Positions 22,501-34,085 of a stretch of DNA of 64,000 nucleotides are shown here, one piece after another. Source of the DNA: Bolinopsis microptera (Eukaryota; Ctenophora; Tentaculata; Lobata; Bolinopsidae); the NCBI RefSeq assembly GCF_026151205.1, contig NC_087081.1, forward strand, positions 9,481,246 through 9,545,245, written 5' to 3'. The first letter of the stretch is position 1. The number at the start of each line of letters is the position of its first letter. Position numbers and translations under genes: made by a program. Below the pieces are notes generated by a model. It worked only from the letters and a program-made list of their open reading frames with translations. It was not told the origin of the DNA and ran no database searches.

Positions 22501-25500
22501 AACAAAGAATTTCCAATCGATTACGATAACAAAAATGTGAAACAAGCGTCATGGAGTCACTTTTTAGGTATTCCGACCAATTTTTCCGTTCTAAACGGTA
22601 AAAAACGTTTTGTATTTGTAGGACACCCCAAATCAGAGCTTTTATTTGGACTGAGAGGCGGGAAAGGTGGAAATTGGAATTCAAATGAATTCGCTTAATT
22701 CACTTGTAAAAACGTAAATCTATAAATATCTACCGTTAAAATTGCCAACATTTTGAAAACGTCCAAACGTGTGAAATATAAACTAAAACCGTTTTATCGG
22801 GTTTTTTTTTCAAAAAGTGGTTAAAAACTTTTTTATTCCGAAATCAACCGTCCATAAGGACTAAGATTAAAAACCTACATGCAAGAATAAAAATTTCAAA
22901 ATTTGTGTGACTTTTTTAGATGTTTACAAAAATAATAAAATATTGATTGTAATTTCAACAAGTAAGGAGTATGTAAGGAGTATGTAAGGAGTATGTAAGG
23001 AGTAAGTAAGGAGTATACCTCTGCTCATGCATAGAAAACATACGACCCAGGCTACGATGAGTGTTCCGAACAGGTACCAATCAATTCCACCAACTGTTGT
23101 TATGTCGTTACTCGCTCCTAGAGTCTCGTAATACCTGACAAGGAGAATAATTAACGGAACTTTACTGTGCAAAATTTATATATCCAACTTAGACATCAGG
23201 CTTAGGCATCCATCTTTAAAGGTTTTCTTAAAACCGTAATTCATGTCATCAAAGAGTAGGATACTAAAACGTTAATTAAGTTTTAACACGTATTTTTAGT
23301 TTTAATTTAAAACTGAAATTCGACGGCGTGATTGGTAGCTGCCATGGTAGCTGATTGGTTATACGCAGTCTCACGTCAGAGACAGAATAGAAAAATAGAA
23401 ATGGCTCACCATTAATTAGTCACGTGGTATGAAATAAGTCTATCATTACGTCATCTACTCACCAATAGTACATAGTAGAGTTATCTTCATGTATACAACA
23501 CGTTTCAACATCAACAGGACAAGCCGACCAGGGCAGTGCTCCTGGGCAGTTAAATCAATGAGACAGATAATTTGTGAAATAATCGATTACATTTATATAC
23601 CTTTAAATTTCTACACTGTTTTTTATTAAAATCAGCGCATACTATTTGCTAATGAATATTTACCAGTGGTAAAGGAAGAAAAAAAGTATCTTAAGATCCA
23701 CATAATGATAGAGTTATAGTAGAAACTGCAGATAAGATCGAGAACCATAGCAGCGAAGCCAATTCCTCTGAAAGCTGAGTGCATCGCCTGTGGGGGTTGA
23801 AGAGATGAGATTTAACTTTTTACATGTTATGCTGATCACAAAGAACAAGTAACGACGCCAAGAATTTCTGTTCGTGAATTAATTTGATTAAACAACGCTC
23901 TGATAACACGTATTCAGCTGATGACAATTTTAAATACTCACAGAAAAAGCCCCCCTTCACTCTTTAGCCCCCCCCCCCCCCCCCCTTAACTCACAGCAAA
24001 AACCCCCCATTTTGCCCGCCCCCCTCCCTTTTGCCGCCGTCCCCCTTTTGTCCGCCCCCCCCCCCCCTCTCTTTTGACCCCGCCCCCCTTTTGCCCGCCC
24101 CCCCCCCCCCTGATCTCTTTTACCCCCGCCCCGCCCCCCCCCCTTCTCTTTTGCCCGGCACTCCCCCTTATACTCACAGCAAAAGCGCCGGGTGCTCCCC
24201 TCTTGGTGAGTTGCCCTAAAGAGGTTTCCAGGCAGAAGAGAGGTATTCCAAGCAATACCAGCATTATTATGTACGGTATCAGAAACGAACCTGACAAGGT
24301 GTTAACTTTAAAACAGATCAATATACGAACGAAATATTATGTTCAAACAGAAAATAGCAGGAAAAAATAAAACTCTATAATACAGTAACACGAAATTACA
24401 ACAACAAAAACAACCGAAAATCAGGAGCAAAACCAACCTCCACCGTATCTGTGACAAAGATAAGGAAATCTCCACAAGTTTCCTATTCCGACAGCGTACC
24501 CTATCAGGGCCAACATGTACTCTGTCTTATCTCCCCAGGAGTCTCTCTTTTCTTCTGAACCTCCCGTAGATACATCTTTATCTTCTGGTTCTAACACCGC
24601 AACTTCAACCTGTAAAACATATTGGAGGTTTATATTTGCAAGACTATAAAAAGAATGTTCACGTGAATGACCGAGTCGTGCTTTATTTTTACAATGCATA
24701 TTTTAATAAAAATAGGACCATCAGTTTGAAGTGAAGTTTAATGAAACTTGTATTGGTCAGGGTTTCGCGATAACACTCTTTGTTTCCTCCTCCCAAATAT
24801 GATAAAACAAATTATAGTGAACGTTGGCTTTGCAAAATGGTAAATAATGAGTAAATAAAAATCACCTTGTTCTGCATTGTACTTTATCCTTTTATCACGG
24901 TTTAGATCAAGTTCTAAACAACAGTTCAAATTAAAAATAAGGAAATTTTCAGCAGGTGACAAACAACTGTGCACAAAATCGGATGGCTAATGTACAGAGG
25001 TGAGCGACTAATGCCGTTTAAAATTCCATTTGCAAGAGGTGTAGTCATCAGCTTTTTAATAATCAAAAAGTCTGTAAACTAAGACTTAGCACCGCCTAAA
25101 ATTAAATTATTGTAATGGGACGGAAATTGTATCAAGGTTAATGGTACTGAAAAATCTATAACTCTATCAATAATCGGTTTTATCGTTGAAAGCGAGCTGC
25201 ACTGATTCGGGGGACAAGAGAAGTTGCTGGGAAACAGCGAAATTCTGAACGGTTTTTAATGACAGCTACGTCACAAATGATGTACTTCTTCATATGTTGA
25301 TACCGGATCATTTGCCAATTCTAAATAAACGAAGCCCTCCGAGGCTGAAAATCCCTCAAATAGGAGGAGTTACCGCAGACGCGTACACTGCATCGACGAG
25401 GTAAATTGTCTCCAACCTTACTAGTGCCATCACGAGTTGTAGGTATCTGACGTGATCCCTTAGTTCTCAGGTATGAAGATGTTTAGGGCAACCATTTTCC

Positions 25501-25886
25501 TTGGGTTACCAGATGGCACAATAAAAACATTTCCACGTCTGGTTAATCAAGTAGGGAAAGTGTAACTTTACGACAACAAATTTCACGCCATCATGCGGTC
25601 AAGTTAATAACAATCCCTTAATAAAAGTTCATTTATCATTACTCAAATGTGTCAGCTTTTTAATTGAACTAAATATGGTGTGGATATGCGACATGCAACA
25701 TGCGTATATGCATCATCTTTTATCCTCCAAAGTTCCCATATACGGCATACTTGCAAGATATCATAAAACAGCAAATAGGTACAATGCCGACCGGTAATTA
25801 GCCGGATAATAGCCAGCCTTTGGTTAAATATGGTCAATAGTATCTGAATTATTAATTACCTCCCCTACTTTCTCGTAGGCTGCCAT
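16578..25886 (-). CDS. SLC6-family Na+/Cl--dependent transporter, 14 exons, complete
   Basis: A plasma-membrane symporter that uses Na+ and Cl- gradients to import a neurotransmitter or amino acid. Exons (5'->3'): 25886-25860, 24609-24438, 24290-24178, 23787-23664, 23541-23463, 23134-23019, 19969-19839, 19587-19458, 19192-19100, 18952-18731, 18591-18432, 17947-17761, 17576-17488, 16656-16578. All junctions are GT-AG and every phase agrees: 1722 nt, 573 residues. Visible motifs: TM1 [14 protein letters not shown] (46-59); extracellular loop LPWSAC plus an NST glycosylation site; TM6 ATQIFYSLG with Gln270 and Ser274 of the chloride site; TM7 LINCGTS with Asn306 and Ser310; TM8 GLDSQFG with Asp373 and Ser374 of the Na2 site. 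Gly replaces the Asp that monoamine transporters carry in TM1, so a GABA, glycine or other amino-acid substrate is more likely. The loop after TM3 is short for the family. The start exon (MAAYEKVGE) is inferred from phase and a good donor. Confidence 0.93.
16727..17511 (-). repeat. 41-bp minisatellite copying an exon end and its splice donor
   Basis: About 19 tandem copies of a 41-bp unit (a few are 47-48 bp, with an added GAAGATT). They fill nearly all of the last SLC6 intron and reach into exon 13. On the gene strand each unit contains CTTCATCATCGTCCTGTTAA, then ATGCTTT|GTAAGTTT, which is the last 27 nt of exon 13 plus the 5' splice site. Most copies keep the donor intact. The array ends about 70 bp before the acceptor of exon 14 (16656). 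Confidence 0.93.
20860..21863 (+). pseudogene. LINE endonuclease fragment inside SLC6 intron 6, antisense to the gene
   Basis: The frame from 20915 gives [20 protein letters not shown] and [14 protein letters not shown], the N-terminal AP-endonuclease motifs of CR1-like LINEs. It stops at 21250. Another frame (21351-21863) carries [19 protein letters not shown] and ISDHLATL, the endonuclease C-terminus, then a linker that ends before any RT. At least one frameshift and the missing RT make it dead. It lies in the opposite orientation to the SLC6 gene, as is usual for tolerated intronic insertions. Confidence 0.85.
21843..22720. repeat. 36-bp inverted repeat bracketing 0.8 kb in SLC6 intron 6
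   Basis: The sequence at 21843-21878 (core TTTTTACAAGTGAATTAAGC, then GAATTCAT) returns inverted at 22685-22720 with one mismatch. The left copy includes the last LINE codons, so the right arm also copies LINE sequence. The 0.8 kb between holds no recognisable gene. The near-repeat AAACTGTGGCAGATGAACTA occurs at about 22181 and 22246. Confidence 0.8.
22966..23018 (-). repeat. 11-bp tandem repeat abutting the exon 6 splice donor
   Basis: About five units of GTAAGGAGTAT (plus strand) lie directly downstream of the SLC6 exon 6 donor (AG|GTATAC). The repeat begins within the intron's first bases. Confidence 0.85.
23950..24177 (-). repeat. G-rich tract with donor-like copies at the start of SLC6 intron 3
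   Basis: On the gene strand the intron begins with long G runs separated by short AAAAG-type spacers (C-rich on the plus strand), which could form G-quadruplexes. Two further copies of the exon 3 end and donor occur inside it: TTTTTGCTGTGAGTTAAGGG at about 23975-23998 and CTTTTTCTGTGAGTATTT at about 23936-23954, compared with the real CTTTTGCT|GTGAGTATAAGG. Confidence 0.8.
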
Positions 25887-28800
25887 ATCACTCGTTTGTT
25901 TCTCTCAGTGCTACTTTTCTTCTTTACTCGCCTACACGTCCCGTTAGCTTCTTTTTTGCCTTCTTTTTGACTCGTGATCCTTTCTTCTTACTTGTCTTAT
26001 CTAAAAATAGTTTCATCAGTGATCCTTTCTAACTACATATTTTTTTCAGGTAGAATGAGAGGAGTAATGGGGTGGGTGATTAGAAGTATTTAACTAGTTG
26101 ATAGTAAATTATTTAACAAAGCTTCTAATAAGACGGAATTAGAAAAGCTTATATTTTCCGACTATGAGAAGAGTAGCTAATTCTATATTATGAAACCTAG
26201 TAGGTTGGGCAAATGCAGACATGCATCACAGGAAGGAACTATTTTGGGAACTGCTTGCAAAACATTAAATTCGCTTTAAGTCGCACTTGGGAGCGAAGTC
26301 TCCTGAAGGTGGACCACACTGTCAGATATAAACACCACAAAGTCACGTGAAATGATATCAAGCTGTCACGTGAAGGTACTAGGGACACACCTGCTGGCAG
26401 GTGGCATACCCCCATCGACCAAGACTTGGTGTTGACTGTTGTGTCATATATCATATCATAACAATCAAATCATATTACAATGATGAGCACAGTAATTATA
26501 TCTGGACACCATTTTAGAACGGAGTTCCGAGTTAGTATCCAAACATACTGTATAAAATACTTTTGCAAAAAAGCACAAGGTGAAAAATTCTTTCCGATTA
26601 AGTCAAATATTGCGTCGAATCAAACGAACGATGTATATAAGCTTGAAAACTTCTGCAAATGGTGAAACAAGAAGGGTTTCTTGAAAAAGAGGGCGTTTAC
26701 AGTTTACACTGAGACACAATTCTTTAAGACAAGTATAAAAAAGTCTCTAACTTTTCCCCAATTAGGCGAATATAGCAAACATCAAACTGTGTCAAAAACA
26801 CACTCAAAATTGCAACTAAACCGTTATGAAATTAGTGTAAGAGTCTGTCTTAACCAGGCTGTGCTACTAAAGTACTAAATTATCAAATAACGTATAAATT
26901 ACCAAATTACGCGTAATTACGTGGTTTTACAGGGATTCTTATTATAACATAGTAAGAATCCCTGTAAAACCACGTAATTACTAATTTGGTCTATTATTTA
27001 TATCCATGTAAGATATAAGTGTAACCCGTCGAGTAAACAACAATTGCTAATATAGCTATTTTTGATTTTAGCAACATTAAACACAATGAACAGCACGTAG
27101 CAAGAATTAAACTTAGTTTTAAATCAGACTATAATAGTTGGTAAATTAGCCATGTTTCCAAATGATCAGGATATTGATCATACTAAATATTTGATCTCAC
27201 ATCCAAAACCAGCTTGATCAATCTAGGTAGCATGGCTAATAAGATTGCGATAAAATTGGGAAGAGATGCTGATTTAAGTGGTTTTAATATAATTAAATTG
27301 ATTCTGAAAAATTGACAAAGTAGCTCTGAATTTAAAAATAGTAAATGAAGGAGATAAGATCTAAATTGCAAAGTGCATAGTTGCATACTAGATACGAAGC
27401 ATCAAAATGTACCGCACAGCTGCATGTAATACTCGAATTGGTGGTGCCTCATTCTCGTCTAATCAAGTATATATCAGAGGAGTGGAGTCTCGTGCAGGCG
27501 AAGTGAAGAATATAACTCAGTGCAATCAATCACCAAAATACAGTGACTGAGTCACAACGTTTGGCAATCTTAATGTGCGTGTTACAAAATGTTTACCATT
27601 CTACTCCCCCTTCACCTGTTTTACTTGTAATATTATAAATGAATCATGCATCTAATCAGTAAATTTGTATCGACAGTTTTAGCATGATCGCTGCTAATAT
27701 ATTCTTGTGTTTGAAGTAAGACAGATTATCTTATCTCCGAGCCTGATACTCTCTTCCAATCGCAGATGGAAATTGACAAAAATTGTGTGCATCTTTTTTA
27801 CGGACGGATAAGTAATACAGAAAAGTTATAATATGGCATAAAAATTTAAATAAATATGCCATATAAAAAACACTAATTGATAAGTCTATATTCAGGAAAT
27901 TTCTTCCGTCTGAATTTATCTGCATGGATGCCAAAAACAAATTAGGCTTGGTTCAGTTAAACATTACCGTCAACTACCCCTTAAATTGGAATTTAATAAT
28001 TGTTATAAAATTCAGATAACTCTCCCCTTCCCGAAATATTTTCCGGAACCTCCACTAGATTCGCTGACAGATTAAACCTACCCTTATACAGCAGTCATTG
28101 GTTACATTAGCCACTTTGTTAACCACTCATGTGGCGCGAATGAACTTATTAAAGTCATAGCAAAACGAGTCATAATTATTTACACACTGGTATACAGACA
28201 GATGAAATTATAAAATTCGAATTGTAAGGTGCTCTGCATTACCTCATTACATGAAATAATGTGCTTCATGTATACCGACCATATGGTTAGCATCTGACAC
28301 AAGTGTCATTACAAATAATATAATACAATTTCTGTCTATTTCTCCTTACGACTTACGAGACGTATAACAAAACTACAACATAATAAAATACAGTAATCTT
28401 CCAAGAGCTAAATGACCAATCGATCACTATAATGAGTGAAGACTCGATCCTTCGATCGTTTTAGGAAAACAACATAAATCTAATGGTTTTAAAGGTGTGA
28501 ATTGAGAAAGGTATGAATGCATAACAATTGCATAAAATATGTTTTATGACCGGTCATGAATATAGCTGAGTTGTATAATAGTGCACTGCCACTATTATAG
28601 TGCAGTTGGAGAAAAAGGAAGAAAAGTTTCACACATTATTATTCGACAAATTTATTAAAAGCGTTCTGGACGAAAAAACCGGCGGGACTACCGGCGGGCA
28701 TGAAAATTGAACAAGCAAAATCAAGACGTTCTATATTTAATTTTATGCAAGCACGCGTTAAATCTGTTTCTTTGGTGGTAGCATACTTCTGCAATAGTGG

Positions 28801-29715
28801 GTGACAAGATGAGGAACATGCTGAAGTAAAATACGAAAGTTGTGGTCTCAATTACAAAATTAAAGCTGTCTTATATAGGAGACCCCGAAGGTAATTTGAA
28901 ATTAAACGGCAGTGAAGTATCACGTGATCACAAGTGGTAAGTTGTCTACTCGGGTTTCACGGATATTTCACACAAGAGAGGAACCACGTGGACAAATAGG
29001 TAGTTTTTATGGAGAAGCTAATTGGGGAGTCACTGCATGATAAGTGAAAAGTAAGATATGAGCGAGGTGTTGAAATCCCTTTAAAATGATAACGATCCTG
29101 TGACGTGACGGCAGCCGGGTACATTTCTTGCAGTCTAACTCTTACCCTAACTTTATTACCGTAACCATAATCCGATAACACTAGCTTGAAAACTAACCGT
29201 GAAATATGGTTTAAAGCGGGGAGATCAGTACATATCTAATATATATAATATAAGGGGTGCAGGTGAAATGTCATTTGTTGACGGAAAATAATTCAATTAT
29301 AAGATTTAATACACTATGGGACAAAATCAGGGAGCAGAAAATGATCATGTTTCTCCAACTTTTGACATAAAGCTTAAGCCAGCGTAAAAATGAAGAACTA
29401 CCTTCTACTTCTAAGCTTCTAGTGGCAGACAACATTTTTCAACCAAAAAAACTGCCTACCTTATACCGTTTTACCCGACTGCGGCCATATCGCTCCAAAA
29501 CTTGACGTGTGCCTGTGTTCACAACACTGTGTCATGTTTGTAATTCAATTTAAAGGCGGCCAGGAAAATGACAAAGCAAACCTTGCAGTTCCCAACCTTT
29601 TCAAGGATAGAGCTGGAGATGGTGCTGTGCACAATATAGATAGGTGCGAAAAAAACCGGTGGGACTACCTGGGTAGTTTAGCGGAACTCCCTGAAAAAAC
29701 GGTACAGTGACATAA
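25887..29715. other. Gene-free region upstream of the SLC6 gene
   Basis: AT-rich, with only short chance frames. The SLC6 promoter and 5' UTR should lie near 25887-26100; the sequence there is pyrimidine-rich on the plus strand, but no TATA-type element stands out. A perfect hairpin at 26901-26990 is listed separately. Confidence 0.4.
26901..26990. repeat. Short palindromic element (hairpin)
   Basis: The arms 26901-26941 and 26953-26990 are inverted copies (ACCAAATTA, then ACGTGGTTTTACAGGGATTC) with about an 11-nt loop and one 3-nt difference. Probably a tiny snap-back MITE. Confidence 0.85.
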
Positions 29716-31099
29716 TTAAGGGGACATACACCAAAACCTTTTTTGCCGGGACCCGGGATTTGACTTCATATTATGAAAGTATAGATTACAACTGTAAGAT
29801 TTGAGGCATTGAAAATTTTTTTTGAGAGTACGCACATTCGAAAAAAAAATTATTTTCTTTTTCGAAAGATTTGGAAATTTTGAGAAGTCTGTCACTGTAA
29901 TACCGATATTTCAGTCATTTTAAACATTTTTTGGCTGATTTTTTTACTGAACATTATTTACAATCCGTACAAGAAGCCTTGTAAAGGATTTTACAATTAA
30001 AGAATAGATGACGAAGTTACAGACCAAACAAGGTCGAGAGAAGCAAAATTGAAATTTTTGTAAAAATCAAAGTTGTATATTTTACCATTCACCCAGGTAA
30101 TAAGATATCGCTTCAAAAATTCTTGTGAGTGTAGCTGATGATCATATCCAACTTTTTGGAGCAGGATTTCTCTCAATTTTGAGTTTTAAGGTATGAAATG
30201 TGGCCTCAAACGACTTCGTAAAATTTATCGTAAAAAAGGGCCAAACATGGCAGATTTAAGGCTTAATTTTTTTTGAAATTTTTTTTACAGAATCGTAATC
30301 AGCTTGAGAAGACGAATCTTTTAGTACCAAATTAATTATAGTTTAAGACAAAAAATTTGTAAAAAAGCGTGTACAATTTGTACAAAATTTATACAAGGGG
30401 GGACCCTCGTGTTCAAGCTAGAAAATGATTTAAGACAATTTGTCTTCTAAAATAACCTATTTGGTACTAAAAGATTCGTCTTCTCAAGCTGATTACGATT
30501 CTGTAAAAATAATTTCAAAAAATTGATGCTTTTTGAGTAATAGGCATTTTAAGCCTTAAATCTGCCATGTTTGGCCCTTTTTTACGATGAATTTTACGAA
30601 GTCGTTTGAGGCCACATTTCATACCTTAAAACTCAAAATTGAGAGAAATCCTGCTCCAAAAAGTTGGATATGATCATCAGCTACACTCACAAGAATTTTT
30701 GAAGCGATATCTTATTACCTGGGTGAATGGTAAAATATACAACTTTGATTTTTACAAAAATTTCAATTTTGCTTCTCTCGACCTTGTTTGGTCTGTAACT
30801 TCGTCATCTATTCTTTAATTGTAAAATCCTTTACAAGGCTTCTTGTACGGATTGTAAATAATGTTCAGTAAAAAAATCAGCCAAAAAATGTTTAAAATGA
30901 CTGAAATATCGGTATTACAGTGACAGACTTCTCAAAATTTCCAAATCTTTCGAAAAAGAAAATAATTTTTTTTTCGAATGTGCGTACTCTCAAAAAAAAT
31001 TTTCAATGCCTCAAATCTTACAGTTGTAATCTATACTTTCATAATATGAAGTCAAATCCCGGGTCCCGGCAAAAAAGGTTTTGGTGTATGTCCCCTTAA
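29716..31099. mobile_element. 1.4-kb foldback element with very long inverted arms
   Basis: The left arm (29720 to about 30340) and the right arm (about 30458-31095) are nearly perfect reverse complements over more than 600 bp, starting GGGGACATACACCAAAACC. TTAA flanks both ends (29716-29719 and 31096-31099), which fits a piggyBac-type target duplication, although the symmetry also continues into AATTAA/TTAATT. The short centre is unique and non-coding. If transcribed, it would form a long double-stranded hairpin. Confidence 0.9.
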
Positions 31100-33720
31100 T
31101 TAACTGGTAGTTCAGCCCATTAATAAAGTAATATTGAAATGTTGATACTCAGAAACAGGGTAGAATACTGCTGTACTGTGCGCACGGGTTGACAGATGAG
31201 AGATTGCTGTTCACTAAATTCGATCAGAGGTTGAAATTAGTAACTTCATGGCTCGGATTTCCAAATCCTTTCATATGCCGGATTAGTATTTCACAAGGCC
31301 GTTTGTCGGTGGATTAGTCAAAGGACATCTGTTTAGAGATATAAAGATGACATATTAAGATGGAGTTGTAAGTTTTACAGCGGGGATCCTGGTGCGTGAG
31401 GAACGTGCAGGGACAAAGGGAGAGCTTATGAACACTAAAGTACTATAAGCAGCCCCCTACCCAAGCCCCCTAAAAAGGTATTTTATTATGCAGCGTCTCC
31501 AATGAGACATGGCGGTATGGGAGATTAATTCAGTTATTTTTTCAAATTTCATGAGACTTTGGCAGTTAAAATTATTATAATTTCAATAAAATTCTGCTAC
31601 ATTTATAGGACAAAAGGAATTCAAGGATGGTCTCTGGCTTTAAAAGACTTTTATACGGCCTTGAAATTTTGTATTAAAAATCGGCATGAAATATTTGATT
31701 TTAAATTCCTATTTGTCTTTCGGAATTCGGAGGTGTTATACATAAAAACGTAACTCCAAATACATCAAGCAACGGTAAATATAAATCGGGATTTTACTAG
31801 TAGAATGAAACAATTTAGCGGAATCTGGTGGATTCGTGTATAGTGTTATAAGTTATTGATCAGTCTCATGATTTGATAGTTCTTTCATTCAAATTTCTGA
31901 TTGTTTCTGAATAGACTCAGTGAATACAGATTTTAATGGAAATAAATAGCTGAATTCAGAAACAATCAGAAATTTGAATGAAAGAATTTAGCGGAACACG
32001 TATACATAGCTTTAAAATAAATAGAAGAATATTCAAGTTTTATGGACACTTACCAGAATAAAGCCCAATACATATAAATATGTCATTTTTCAATTTCTCT
32101 GTCTAATTGCAATTCCGATCGATCAATGAGGAGTCCTGAAACGAAATTTAATTTAATTTCATTGCAGTTTGGAATCACGTTTTCACATAAAAACATGAAT
32201 CAAGCATCGGTATTCATAGATCGGGATTCGACAATTAGAATGAAAAAATTTAGCAAAACCTATACTAAAAGTATAAAGTAGAATATAAAAGTAAAATAAG
32301 ATCTATAATAGACATGTTTTACCTGAATTATTAATTGTCCAACATATTATATAAATAGGTCATTTTTCAATTCCGTTATCTTGCAATTCTGATCGATCAA
32401 TAAGGAGTCCTGAAACGGGATTTAATTTAATTTCACAGGAGTTGTATTTTGCATAGCAGCATAGTTGATTATATTACAAGTACATGAATAAAGTTGTCAC
32501 ATTTTACGGCCAATTGAAATCTTTTTAGAGATATTGAAACAGTGCAATAAGATCTACAGGAGTGAAAAAGGCGGCGGTCCGGTTTGCTACAATTTTAGAT
32601 TGCTCAAGATCCAAAGTGTTTCCAAATGGAGGTTGTATATATGAAATGATATTGGAAGGTATAAAAGGTGCTCTTCAAACAAAACTTCAAAAGTTCAAAC
32701 CTCACAACCCCAAACCTCACAAAATAACATTTTTAAAGCTTATTTTTCAGAAACAATGGTTATTATTGCTTTATTGAGGGGGCAGGATCATGCGATCTTA
32801 GTGATTAACATACGATCAAGCCTTTGTTGGAGCTTTGTTGGAGCTTTGTTGGGATCTCTGTTACTGATCACGTACCGTGATGACTTAATCATCAAGCACC
32901 GCAACTCGCAAGGTCGGAAGTAACTAATCAGTGTGATTATACTCATTATACTGGGATTGGGTTAGTTAGTGGTATGTTCATTGTCTTTCGAATGGTTGCA
33001 GCACTAAGGCTCCTGCTAAACACTGTCTCTCTGCCATGCATATTGACTATTGAGGGTGAAATAAGCAACGTATAGTCTACAATCTGCATTGTTACTTCAC
33101 CCCCAATATTATATATATTCATACAGTTCTCAACTAAGTAATTAGTAGACATTAATAAAAGGAATTGTAAGAACTTCCGGAATCTAGATGCCAGTATTTC
33201 TGCACTCAGCAGAGCGTGTTCACGGTTCCAGAACCTTCCTCTTCTAGTATATTCTGTAATCCACGGAACTGGTTCTCGGGGTTAACCGTTAATCTGATGA
33301 AATAGGGAACTGTTGTTATCTCGCCTCTTCCCACGAAAATTCGAAAAAAAAGACAATTTTATTCCGCCGAGACGGGCGGAAAGAATTGATCACTTTTTGT
33401 TGGGCGCTTCTTCGTTACGCAGCGCCGTATAGCTGACGGAACCTGGGACGCTATAAGACAGGACGACCCCTAGGAGATAGATAAACCGATAAAGATGTGA
33501 AACGGTAGGACTAGGACCGAGTCATAGGATTGACTAACAGTGCTTGCAGAGGGACCTTCTCCACTCAAGACTTCTTTCCTGTAAACTATTCATTTTCTAC
33601 TAATCGCTTGGGTAAGTACTTCTGAAGGGGCTCTCATATTATGTTATAACATAATCCCTAGTACGTTTTTCTGTTATTGTATGTATCCATTGCTCAATAT
33701 AATTACCTTGACATCAGAAG
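31100..33720. other. Gene-free region with diverged internal duplications
   Basis: No gene was recognised. The segment at about 31980-32170 is repeated, diverged, at about 32240-32445: both contain AGAATGAAA-A-ATTTAGC, a GTCATTTTTCAATT block and GATCGATCAATRAGGAGTCC. Three copies of AGCTTTGTTGG lie at 32820-32850. Confidence 0.5.
31881..31985. repeat. 32-bp perfect inverted repeat with 41-nt loop
   Basis: TCTTTCATTCAAATTTCTGA at 31881 (arm to 31912) returns inverted at 31954-31985. Nothing coding lies inside. Either a snap-back repeat or the remnant of a small element. Confidence 0.8.
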
Positions 33721-34085
33721 CTTAATACCAAGGTTGTTAAATACGTATTAGGAGGGAATACGTATTGGAATACGAATACGTATTAATCCTCGAAAATTGA
33801 CGTATTACGCTTATCGGATTATCCATGAAATTTGATTACAAATTTAAGTTATCATGTATAACTGCACTCCTTTAATGCATGATCAATGATGAGGGTGGCG
33901 CGCAGCTGTAATGTTTAATTTTGACAAATCAGCGTATTACGGCGTATTATGGCGTATTCGTGGACGTATTTAACAATCCATAGAAATTACCGTATTACGG
34001 CGTATTACGACGTATTCTTTATTAGAACCGAATACGTCGTATTATTTCACGAAAATTTGACGTATTTAACAACCTTGCTTAATAC
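33721..34085. mobile_element. hAT-type MITE, 349 bp, with perfect 8-bp target duplication
   Basis: CTTAATAC is present on both sides (33721-33728 and 34078-34085). The element (33729-34077) starts with CAAGGTTGTTAAATACGT and ends with its exact complement, an 18-bp terminal inverted repeat. The interior is rich in CGTATTACG-type repeats and non-coding. An 8-bp duplication plus a CA(A/G)GG terminus is the hAT signature. Confidence 0.92.

Noticed and set aside
24031-24370. Plus-strand proline-rich frames
   Set aside because: They only reflect C-rich DNA in SLC6 intron 3 and have no coding character.
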